Part shown: positions 37,501 through 44,938 of the stretch, piece by piece
Numbering within the stretch: position 1 is the stretch's first letter
Layout of the letters: every line of letters starts with the position of its first letter
Assembly (NCBI GenBank): GCA_963971535.1
Contig: OZ020589.1
Coordinates: 88,087,183 to 88,151,182, forward strand
Reading direction: 5' to 3'
Source: Notolepis coatsorum
Taxonomy: Eukaryota; Chordata; Actinopteri; Aulopiformes; Paralepididae
DNA: 64,000 nt
Made by a program: the position numbers and the translations under genes
Notes under the pieces: model-generated
Seen by the model: only the letters and a program-made list of their open reading frames with translations
Databases searched by the model: none
What the model was told of the DNA's origin: nothing

Positions 37501-37677
37501 AGAGCTATGTGGCCGGCCGGCCGCGTAAGCAAAGTGATCACCGGTGCCGACGGCAAGGTCCGAGCAGCTGAAGTGCTTGTCCAGGGTCGCACTTACACCC
37601 GTCCCGTGGCGAGGCTCATAGAACTGCCCCGACTCCCAGACACAATCGATGATGACCATGACCCTATAACCCTATGA
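31567..37677 (+). CDS. gag-pol: BEL/Pao gag-pol polyprotein, intact frame
   Basis: One uninterrupted frame of 2036 codons; the native start may be the Met at 31591 or 31594 (MNTPRNDPP). Residues 1-600 are gag, with a long Glu/Arg-rich coiled-coil-like stretch near 150-220. Zinc knuckles lie near 630-700 (CPYCEKEHWLAQC, CFRCARSHMAAEC, CTKCDGAHLDILH). Protease has VLDDGSEKTLL near 750. Reverse transcriptase runs from about 1030 with DIKGMFLHVRL, VLPFGTTCSPCCATFAL and FYVDNCLQN near 1168. RNase H has FSDASEVAYGS near 1357 and WSDSTTVLAWI near 1430. Integrase has a zinc-binding region near 1668-1702, catalytic D (GMDCFGP), D (LSDHGTNF) and E (GGTWERE) near 1733-1848. Two oddities: YVDN rather than YVDD, and CLDGRKW, where a second zinc-binding Cys is expected. 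There is no envelope domain. Confidence 0.96.
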   Translation: MLLILKWPMMNTPRNDPPNQRPQRERRLPQYLEAYAVSQQPSLLLTVNAVKLESKSMSNPNAQTTPTIEAPTGSNVTDQVHGGDQWEPDMTSHPASTEEVVPDESREEYNATERELGTEEDGESTVEIELQGSARSTPREGSPIQPPSPSEAERTLQQAFLISLNAAAERDRLQIQQRSEEEHIRLEIRRIQREENVARDRADSQRAAAGALRDAERDRQQAQLIEQLIRRTTPSPSARGSRNSSRHTSRAASPSRVNNPELDQQTRSIPPTDHLPPPVQARPSNREGAAYPVERLNQRLQALDDLTEDEEEEEENHARRQHSTLPDQEVRYSPGYTPAELRYRPPTLYTGEHDARPAPRNSTWTSGPWYTAGTSPYQGAGGDSPRRPLPQRSPMYPQSASYIGTPMVPDFTQENRAQYTELRMCLETMLVDVLDERHKYAILLKHLKVPRAHNIALAYATSTTPYTAALVALDQRYGRIWDYVIQEIRHIDRLPPAIDNRALDDLSIRVQSLVGMLGAQREKGRHELYANSNVERILEKLPPARQERFRRQRDHRDPNGPEPNLLDLADFLAREVSSLRLDTFGRSTPGSREGTRRLNDGRRSVTVMHQSESVPSSRSHSTPSRTEKWKIVCPYCEKEHWLAQCDSFPKLNAEEASQWIKSNKRCFRCARSHMAAECRLKKRCTKCDGAHLDILHDSNRRRPSPAPSSSKASVMYIDPASSSGARVLLKVVRVTLSYQNKVLDTYAVLDDGSEKTLLLASAAAQLGLRGSETQMTIRTIRRDLKTIKGENVSFSIAASGQPERRYQITDAFTSQEIGLSRYTYPVAKLMEKYAHLRKLPIPLIDNAMPTLLIGSDHADLIVPIDRVHTGPRGCPAAVETRLGWTLQGPLAKSLNRSTATRCLHSRVTEGETALLQHVERLWTLEQMPFKNGKKDIRSKDDIYAIHLLETGTKRVPVNGVLRYATPLLRREGMPTFHAKTDATERYLLNTERRLAKNPAQESVYRAEIEKLITAGHVTKMDIKEADQTTESWYVPHHKVHHNGKDRIVFNCSYQIGSQNLNKELLPGPTLGPSLLGVLLRFRQEKVAISGDIKGMFLHVRLVEEDKPLLRFLWREKPGDEHPAIYQWEVLPFGTTCSPCCATFALQKHVAEDPAADEEVRHSVKNSFYVDNCLQNLSTQEEAEALLIKLCASLIKGGFDLKQWASSGPQVLRSLSSEDKAASSETWMATIPGEAQEMTLGLVWRFKTDSLHYRHKPLTTEQGRPAAAPTTRRSVYTTLARQYDPLGCILPYTTRAKMIVRALWDKDQGWDDPIPAHLASTWREWEMELHSLPGVNMRRSYFPPTVRPETCKMDLHVFSDASEVAYGSVAYLRAQERGGEIYTAFVLARSRIAPRKQQSIPRLELCAALAGAHLATLIQRELTIPVSRTILWSDSTTVLAWIKSDSCKYKVFVGVRVTEIQDLTEELTGETEWRYVDTKQNPADVITRGMPLDDLTRRNVYSDGPAFLKLPEGEWPTPIPREASQEEAENKKSVFCGLSTVASTDPNIDDCTSIESAQQRTFLRYHPECKSPADMSAANYEEAELLLLQRAQRDSFPDELACLQGGKPVPSDSRLIHLAPESDAHTLIRVGGRLRRAPNLPDDIKYPIVLNSRHKVTELIIKKYDEDVHHAGAERVFAEIRRRYWILQGREAVRRFQRTCLDGRKWRAQPSIPRMADLPPCRLRIGDKPFHSTGMDCFGPLHIKKGRGTEKWWGIVFKCMTTRAIHIELLPTMSTDSFLMAFRRFTSRKGRPSTLLSDHGTNFKGGERELRESFQAMGPELKAHLAPAQVDFQFNPPNAPHFGGTWEREVRSIKTALYAVLGAQTVAEEVLMTVLTEIEGVLNSKPLGYVSSDVADIDPVTPNTLLMGRLDPALPQTMYRPEEANGRRMWRYSQVLADKFWSSFLLHYLPSLQTRQKWVKERDNLTEGTVIMIIDQSLPRAMWPAGRVSKVITGADGKVRAAEVLVQGRTYTRPVARLIELPRLPDTIDDDHDPITL

Positions 37678-37773
37678 CTTTGTGAAGTTGACTGACCCCT
37701 ACAGCAAACCCTTATGTGTAAATAGACAACGCGATTAATCTGTCTCTGTTTAACTGATTAGGTCTGGGACCAA

Positions 37774-37785
37774 TCAGGGGGTGGC
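37774..37785 (+). other. BEL polypurine tract
   Basis: CAGGGGGTGGC directly precedes the 3' LTR, where plus-strand DNA synthesis would be primed. The tract is short and interrupted by T and C. Confidence 0.5.
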
Positions 37786-39219
37786 TGTTGTGAAGGGCCA
37801 GATTAAACCGAATATATATATTTATTATATATATATATTTAATTGTATTTGTATATTCTCTAATATTCCCTGATATCCCTTGTATATTCCTTGTACAATA
37901 TGCATTGAATATCCATTCTAGCCTACTGAACATCCCATAATAGTCTCCATTCTACTATTGGTCGAGACCTTGGTGCCAGGCTGCCATACCCCTCAGACCC
38001 AGTTCAAACGTACCGCTCAACATGTACGAACAAGTCCTAGTTCCGCGTAGGAATCTGGCTACCGCACCACTAATGGGACTATTTGTTCATAGTGCGTATA
38101 TATACTGCGCTACTAAAGTAGGACTTCCTTTTCAGTCCAGTTTCTTACCCTCCAATAGAGTCACAGACGTAAAGCCTCCCCGCGACGCCACGTGTGGGAG
38201 TAAGGCCAAGTTCGGCTTACCATCGGTATTGAGACATCGTGTATATTAATATTTGAATAGTCATATTTGGCACTATATCGTCGAGTTGGACGTAGTCTAT
38301 TAAGCTAATAATAGTCTGTTAATATATAGTGCTTCGTGCGGTGAGAATACTACCGTAGTCAGCACCCCATCGTTTCGGGCAGAGAACTGGCTCCTTATCC
38401 AGGGTGGTTGACCCCACGTGAAGCTGCACCCGAGGAGCCCCAGAGCCGACGAGCGAGTGGACCTGTATACCGGATTATTCTACCGACGACAGCCCGCCTT
38501 CCCAGGCACGGATTATGCTTTGTATACGTTGATTATTCCATGGATAAAGACCCCCGACACTGCCGTGTGTTGGAACCCCCCCCCCTGGAGAGGACGCAAG
38601 GTGAGGAGACGCTCTGCAAGACGAGGTCGCTTCACGTCTCTCCTCCGTGGACCGGAGGACGCCGGCCCACAAAGAGTCCATCTGCTTTCATCTGTGGTCC
38701 AAGGATCGCCGGCGCATTGAACGGCACTACAGTGGGTTCACCTGGGATACCCTTGGCCGGATGAGGCAGCCGGATTCTACCCCCCCCCCCTTCCTACTCC
38801 TGTCGGCTTACAAGCGACCGGATTAACCCCCCCTAGTGTATCCAGTCTATAATCATTAAAGTATCATTGCTGTTATTCCTTAAACTATTCCAGGTCGTAT
38901 ATGTACCACCTGCGCCTTCAGAGATTGGACATTCTCTATTGATATACCGACGAATACTCTTGCCATAAAAGTGCATACTAATTCCCATTCATAAATGTGA
39001 TTGATTTGATTAAGTGCTTGCTCTACACACCATCGCTGTGTAGAAATAAAGACCTATTTCTAATTCGTACATTTGTGTTGGATCCGTTTCATCTACGTGA
39101 CAGTGTTCATCATAATATATTTATGCCGAGTACTGGGTGGCCGAATATTAAGTACAAAGGTAGTGGTAGTAAGTATCATATCTAGTAATACAGTCAGGGA
39201 ATTGTACCCCTCAGTTACA
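37786..39219 (+). repeat. BEL 3' LTR
   Basis: 1434 bp, nearly identical to the 5' LTR. The differences are an 11-C versus 12-C run near 38781 and C versus G in CTCCTTATCC near 38393. Confidence 0.97.
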
Positions 39220-39327
39220 GGTACAGTACAGTACAGCTCAATACATACAATTGTTAAGGGGATGCAGACCAGAGAAAGACTTTCGTCTTGTTTACATCAG
39301 GGTCCCCCATTTTCAATTTATCATAAT

Positions 39328-39915
39328 CATGCTCCAGTGGGTTCACGCTTCCCGGTTCGCCTGTCATCCTGGGATCGACCGCACCCTGTCCCTGCTGAAG
39401 CGGCACTTCTGGTGGGTCTCCATGAGGGAGGACACCCGCGCTTTCGTCCTTGCATGCACCGTCTGTGCTCATGGAAAGGCTTCCCACCGACCACCCGCCG
39501 GCCTCCTCCATCCGCTCCCTGTTCCCGGTCGGCCCTGGTCGCACGTCGCCCTGGACTTCGTCACCGGCCTTCCTCCCTCACACGGTAACACAGTTATTCT
39601 CACTATTGTTGACCGTTTTTCGAAGGCTGTGCACTTTGTTGCTCTCCCCAAACTCCCCTCTGCTTCAGAGACCTCGGACCTGATGGTGCTCCACGTCTTC
39701 CGCCTCCACGGGATCCCGGTGGACATCGTCTCCGACAGGGGCCCTCAATTAGTCTCCCAAGTCTGGAAGGCCTTCTGCCGGGCCCTGGGGGCCACGGTCA
39801 GTCTCTCCTCCGGGTACCACCCACAGACCAACGGCCAGTCGGAGCGGGCCAACCAGGACCTGGGATCCGCCCTCTGCTGCGTGATGACCCGGGACCCCTC
39901 CGGCTGGAGTACTTA
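39328..39915 (+). pseudogene. pol: Gypsy-2 pol, second part: integrase fragment
   Basis: Continues the integrase interrupted at 30036. Visible are the zinc-binding histidines ([16 protein letters not shown]) and cysteines (CTVCAHGK), the catalytic D segment ([33 protein letters not shown]), the second D ([10 protein letters not shown]) and the third residue context ([15 protein letters not shown]). The frame stops at TAA after RDPSGWST, where Gypsy similarity also ends, so the C-terminal integrase domain and the 3' LTR are deleted. Confidence 0.9.
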
Positions 39916-40630
39916 AATAGTGAAAGGAATAGCAAAACATGTCCCCTTTAATAAATGAGTCCCCATGAGTAAATGAAACTCCAATTAACAAAAAGATATA
40001 TATTTTATTTAAACAAAATATTACAATCAGAAGGTCTGGACTAGACGTTTGCAGAGTTGCAGAGGTCACATCCTGCCTCAGAGCATTTCACCCTCCTCTT
40101 CTTGTTGACCTGATAAAATAATCTGACATGACCATGGTAAAATTTTGTACAAATAATTATTAGTAATTAGTAATTATTGAATGTACTGCACATTGTTAAT
40201 TAAAAACAAAGGAATATTTTATGTACTGCACACTGTCACTGCCCCTTAGGTCTGGGATCTTGACCCTCTCTGTGTAGGTGTCCCACTCTTCAAGTAGAGC
40301 TCACTCTTCCAGTCTGGGGATCTGCTTTGCAAGCTCCTGCATCTCCTTCACACTAAAGATGCATAACTCACAACCTGATTCCTCCAACACTGTCCCCCTT
40401 ATCAGAATATCACACCAACTCACATACAAAAACACAAACCACACTTAGTTAGACATATCTGGCAGCCTACGTCATAACATTTGTCAATTTATTTATACGT
40501 AAATTGCCCTCTGTTCCTTTTCAATGTGTATGTGTATGTGTTTTATTTACAGTGTAAGAAATTAGCAATGTAAATGAGCTAGCAATTTGGAACAACTGTT
40601 CTATGCAGCCTCATAGAAGTCGATGGACAC
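39916..40630. other. Unassigned sequence after Gypsy-2 truncation
   Basis: AT-rich sequence with no recognised element. The minus strand between 40240 and 40400 has a short protein-like stretch (CELCIFSVKEMQELAKQIPR) but with a stop soon after. It may be a transposon or gene remnant; I cannot assign it. Confidence 0.35.
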
Positions 40631-40633
40631 TGA

Positions 40634-41355
40634 GGCCCCGTTTAGACGAGCGTTTTGTGAACAGAAACCGCAAAAGTCATCTTGCGGTTTCACTTTTAAT
40701 TTTACGTTTAGACGAGCGTTTTGGAGTGGAATTCTCCGTGCAGATGACGCTGTAACGACGGAGACCCGCTGTCACACGATTGGCGCATATGTCACATGAC
40801 GTGCTGTGAAGACCCGCCCTACTCTGCCTCTGATTCGCAGACTGTGGATGGGGAATGTGATTGCACCAAAGCAGAGTCACTCACAGACAGAGGGTCCAGT
40901 CACGCCGCGGGACAGATTCTTGTGTATTTAACCGTTTCACTGCCACACGACAGCCGGTTGTGTGATAGTAAGGGTTAACCTTCTGTTGTGTGGCAGTGAA
41001 AGGGTTAAAAGTACTGCCAATGTAGCCTTCAGGTGATCTCCGTTGATATAAGTCAGACATACTTGCTTTGTTTACGTCTCGGCTACTGGCGCATACCTGC
41101 TACCTGTGACGTAAGCAGTACGCGCGACCAGAGCCGTGACAACCTTTTCGTCATCGTTTTAACAGATTTATACGTTTTGATAGTTTAGACGAGATCGCAA
41201 AGCTTTTGCGTTTCTAGGAATTCCACCCTGGAAGGTAGTCTCACTTTTTTGCGGTTTCACCCCGTAAAAACGCCGTTTCCGTATATAAACGAAAGGCACA
41301 TCAGCAAAAATATTTTTGCGGATTCACCTGCTAGCGTTTCCGTCTAAACGGGGCC
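40634..41355. mobile_element. MITE with GGCCCCGTTTAGACG ends (PIF/Harbinger-like)
   Basis: A 722-bp non-coding element with perfect 15-bp inverted ends GGCCCCGTTTAGACG (40634) and CGTCTAAACGGGGCC (to 41355), flanked by the 3-bp direct repeat TGA (40631-40633 and 41356-41358). Subterminal copies of CGTTTAGACGAGCGTTTT and of TTGCGGTTTCAC occur on both sides. A 3-bp duplication and short G-rich ends fit PIF/Harbinger, but the superfamily is inferred because no transposase is present. Confidence 0.75.
40928..41008. mobile_element. Palindromic 81-bp TTAA-flanked insertion inside the MITE
   Basis: TTAACCGTTTCACTGCCACA on the left and GTGTGGCAGTGAAAGGGTTAA (split here as GTGTGGCAGTGA + AAGGGTTAA) on the right form near-perfect inverted arms bounded by TTAA. 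TTAA duplications with CCC-type ends are characteristic of piggyBac elements. It may be a tiny piggyBac-like MITE or only a hairpin. Confidence 0.4.
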
Positions 41356-41358
41356 TGA

Positions 41359-42911
41359 GCTTCATCTGGCAAACGCATTGACGCTACGTATGAGAAGTTA
41401 GTCAGTCGACTTGTGAAGTAGATGATTCTGAATGACTCTGAACGTGTTCTAACGCATTTGTAGTCAATTAAATGTTAACCTCTTAACTGGCGCCCCCAAA
41501 AGTGGAATCTATATATATCTAAATACTATACTTTATACTTATAGCACATGCATGAGCTTGGTTTATTTTGAAAGATGACATTCTGAAGTTTCTGATAAAA
41601 TTCACTTTTAGTGATAATGAATTAGAGTAACATAGGTCTGAACTTAAGTTGTAGAAAAAATGTGTTACTCACGTTTTTCTGTAGTAGTTAGTAGTCCAGA
41701 AGTAGTATTTCCAAAAAAAATTGATAGGCTGAAAAAACACCATACAAAAGTGAGAAAAAATAAAAGGCTGCAGATAACGATTTCCTCATTGACTCCAATG
41801 TATTCCGCGGAAATATCTCTTCCTGTTTGCGCTCGTGACCTTTCACCTAGATCCCTGATTCGCTCATTCCCACGTCGGGTATCATTGGAAAGCCAGACTC
41901 ATTGGTTACAACCCTGTCCAATAATTTTCGAGATCGCCAAATGATTGACGGAAGTAGAGCCTCAGGAGTCGCGGTGGTATTCGAAAAAAAGAAAAGTCTG
42001 CCATGTACTTTGGCACATGCCTCACATATCGGCATGTAACTCGGATTTTGTTGCCTGAAACGGATATCGACAGGCAACAAATAGGGATTTAATTCTATAT
42101 ATATATATATTGTATTAATAAAGAATATGCACACCCGAGCCGCCATAGGCCCTCGCCTATTTTTCCTATGCCTGGGACGGCCCTGAGATAGTACACACTT
42201 GCTCTCAACTCTCAAGCCTCATCTACTCCTTTTGTGTTACTGCAATTGGAGGTTAAAGGAACACTCCACCAAAACTAAAATAAAGCCCATTCAGTCTGCC
42301 CACAATCTCACACTTAGGCTAACCCAAACCTATAACCCAAAACTATAAACATGTCTTTGTATATATTAATTCGGTTTGAGTTAAAGAGTTGGGGCTTGTG
42401 GCGTCATTACAATGTGACATATTCCAAGAAGCATTTAAAGGCAACTTAAATTATGAAAAATGTAAATTCACAAAAAGTAAAACCTGTCTTCTCTGTATTT
42501 ACCAAGGATGCTTAGTAATTGATAGACTAATCGACCACAGGAAAGAAGGTACATAATGTACGTTATGTTATGGCCATAAGTAATATATTTACATTTTGTA
42601 TCTGCGACAGTCCAAAACAAACAGTGTGACAGGGAGTCAAACTAACAATGCTTGTGGTCACAGGAGAGAGCTCTCACCACTAGACCAAGACACCCACCGT
42701 GATCCCCAGCTGCCTGGGGAGCACGAGATCATGAGTTCAAATCTCTCAGTTACAATACTTTACTTATGGCTGTAACATAACGTACAATATGTACCATTTT
42801 CATATGGTCGATAAGTACTTTATTGACATAATTCTAAGTGAGATTGGGCTGATGTTTGCTGTTTTTCTCTGTTGTGATATTACTTGAAGTTAATGAAGTA
42901 TTAATGAAGTA
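41359..42911. other. Unassigned intergenic sequence
   Basis: Contains TTAAAGGAACACTCCACC at 42254, resembling a fish MITE end, and CCTATGCCTGGGACGGCCCTG near 42177-42196, resembling the reverse complement of a hAT end (CAGGGCCGTCCCAGG). No partner end was found for either. Open frames around 41660-42215 lack domains. Confidence 0.4.
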
Positions 42912-43117
42912 TTAATAAACCGCTGTGACTTGACAGCATTCGAGTGGTAAAACCTCTCTCCTGTCCCGAGGACAGAACAGCATCATGGACGTTATCTTTG
43001 GTGACATTTTATTTATAACCCGCTGGTCTGTAACACTGGGACTGGGACGGGGTGGGACGTGGGTGGTGAAGGGGACTTCAGAGCTGTTGATAGGATCATG
43101 TAACCTTCTCCTCGCCG

Positions 43118-44046
43118 CACGCTGGGTGGGCAGCAGTGAACGTGTCCGTGGCTTCTCCTCGCGACGCCGCGCGCTGTGTGGGCAGCAGTGAACGTGTCCG
43201 TGGCTTCTCCTCGCGACGCCGCGCGCTGTGTGGGCAGCAGTGAACGTGTCCGTGGCTTCTCCTCGCGACGCCGCACGCTGTGTGGGCAGCAGTGAATGTG
43301 TCCGTGGCTTCTCCTCGCGACGCCTCACGCTGTGTGGGCAGCAGTGAATGTGTCCGTGGCTTCTCCTCGCCGCACGCTGGGTGGGCAGCAGTGAACGTGT
43401 CCGTGGCTTCTCCTCGCGACGCCGCGCGCTGTGTGGGCAGCAGTGAACGTGTCCGTGGCTTCTACTCGCGACGCCGCACGCTGTGTGGGCAGCAGTGAAC
43501 GTGTCCGTGGCTTCTCCTCGCCGCACGCTGTGTGGGCAGCAGTGAACGTGTCCGTGGCTTCTCCTCGCCGCACGCTGTGTGGGCAGCAGTGAACGTGTCC
43601 GTGGCTTCTCCTCGCCGCACGCTGGGTGGGCAGCAGTGAACGTGTCCGTGGCTTCTCCTCGCGACGCCGCGCGCTGTGTGGGCAGCAGTGAACGTGTCCG
43701 TGGCTTCTCCTCGCGACGCCGCGCGCTGTGTGGGCAGCAGTGAACGTGTCCGTGGCTTCTCCTCGCGACGCCGCACGCCGTGTGGGCAGTAGTGAACGTG
43801 TCCGTGGCTTCTCCTCGCCGCACGCTGTGTGGGCAGCAGTGAACGTGTCCGTGGCTTCTCCTCGCCGCACGCTGTGTGGGCAGCAGTGAACGTGTCCGTG
43901 GCTTCTCTTCGCCGCACGCTGTGTGGGCAGCAGTGAACGTGTCCGTGGCTTCTCCTCACTGCGTGCTGTGTGGGCAGCAGTGAACGTGTCCGTGGCTTCT
44001 CCTCACCGCGTGCTGTGTGGGCAGCAGTGAACGTGTCCGTGGCATC
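43118..44046. repeat. GC-rich 46/52-bp tandem array
   Basis: About 19 units containing GTGTGGGCAGCAGTGAACGT and GTCCGTGGCTTCTCCTCGC. Units occur in two sizes, differing by a 6-bp GACGCC/GCGACGC insertion. Long frames on the minus strand (up to 303 codons) come from the repeat and have no domain. Confidence 0.95.
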
Positions 44047-44079
44047 TGTGCTAACCTGAGAGGGGAAGGAGCAGTAGCC

Positions 44080-44938
44080 CTACCAACACCAACACCACTA
44101 CCACCAACACCACCACCACCAACACCATCACCAACACCACCACCAACACCACCACCACCACCAACACCACCACCAACACCACCACCAACACCACTACCAC
44201 CAACACCACCACCACCAACACCACCACCAACACCACCACCAACACCAACACCACCAACACCACCAACACCACCACCAATACCACCACCACCACCAACACC
44301 AATACCACCACCAACACCACCACCAATACCACCACCACCACCAACACCAATACCACCACCAACACCACCATCATCACCAACACCAACACCACCACCACCA
44401 ACACCACCACCATCACCACCACCAACACCACCACCACCAACAGCAACACCATCACCAATACCAACACCAACACCACTATCACCAACACCATCAACACCAA
44501 CATCACCACCAACACCACCAACACAAACACTACCACCACCAACACCACCACCACCACCAACACAAACACTACCACCACCAAGACCACCACCACCAAGACC
44601 ACCACCACCAACAACACCACCACCAACACCACCACCACCACTACCAACACCAACACCAACACCACCACCAACACCACCACTACCAACACCAACACCACCA
44701 ACACCACCACCACCACCACCACTACCACTACCAACAACAACACCAACAACACCACCATCATCACCACCACCAACACCACCACTACCAACAACAACACCAA
44801 CAACATCATCACCAACACCACCAACACCACCACCATCATCACCACCACCAACAACATCATCACCATCACTACCAACAACACCACCACTACCACCACCAAC
44901 ACCACCACCAACAACACCACCACTACCACTACTACCAC
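44080..44938. repeat. (ACC)n/(AACACC)n satellite, left part
   Basis: Imperfect ACC-, AACACC- and ATCACC-type trinucleotide array. It reads as Thr/Pro or Val-rich frames with no biological meaning. The Rex1-like LINE sits between this and the matching array at 47994-48388. Confidence 0.93.

Larger units (their letters stand above)
30087..39219 (+). mobile_element. Full-length BEL/Pao LTR retrotransposon, recent
   Basis: LTRs of 1435 bp (30087-31521) and 1434 bp (37786-39219) differ only by one C in a homopolymer and one G/C substitution. They begin TGTTGTGAAGG and end CAGTTACA. The element is flanked by the 5-bp target duplication GGTAC (30082-30086 and 39220-39224). A primer site follows the 5' LTR, a G-rich tract (AGGGGGTGGC) precedes the 3' LTR, and one 2036-codon gag-pol frame fills the interior. 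All parts of a BEL/Pao element are present in order, making this the youngest insertion in the window. Confidence 0.97.
30037..39327 (-). mobile_element. 5'-truncated LINE tail (14950 family) interrupted by BEL/Pao
   Basis: 30037-30086 and 39220-39327 together form the reverse complement of the 3' end of the 14950 LINE: (GATT)n, TTTATTAACAGATTGCAGAA, GGGGATGCAGACCAGAG, TTTCGTCTTG and GGGTCCCCCATTTTCAATT. It inserted into Gypsy-2 pol, then received the BEL element at its GGTAC. Only about 155 bp of LINE sequence is present. Confidence 0.9.
26399..39915 (+). mobile_element. Second Ty3/Gypsy element (Gypsy-2), split by LINE tail plus BEL, 3' truncated
   Basis: Gag (27064-28038) and pol (27963-30036) are followed by a nested insertion, and the integrase resumes at 39328. 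The two halves join as one integrase region: LFVPDLVRSQVL before and [13 protein letters not shown] after. The 5' untranslated/LTR part probably starts at TGTCATAATC (26399) and ends near 27016, but no second LTR exists to prove this. The element ends abruptly at about 39915, before the end of integrase. TAG/TGA stops in gag and pol show it is dead. Confidence 0.85.

Noticed and set aside
31567..37677. Possible envelope gene that would make BEL or Gypsy elements endogenous retrovirus-like
   Set aside because: The BEL frame ends shortly after integrase and the 3' LTR follows within about 110 bp; none of the three Gypsy elements has an envelope-like frame with signal peptide and membrane segment.
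42177..42196. Single hAT-type end (complement of CAGGGCCGTCCCAGG)
   Set aside because: No partner end with the same 8-bp flank (AGATAGTA) could be located, so no element was called.
41660..42215. Open frames of 94 and 122 codons on opposite strands
   Set aside because: They overlap each other, have no domain and include low-complexity AT sequence.
42912..43959. Minus-strand frames of 165-303 codons with repeated HGHVHCCPH-type peptides
   Set aside because: The His/Cys pattern looks like zinc-binding, but spacing follows the 46/52-bp DNA repeat and the frames overlap each other; no conserved finger.
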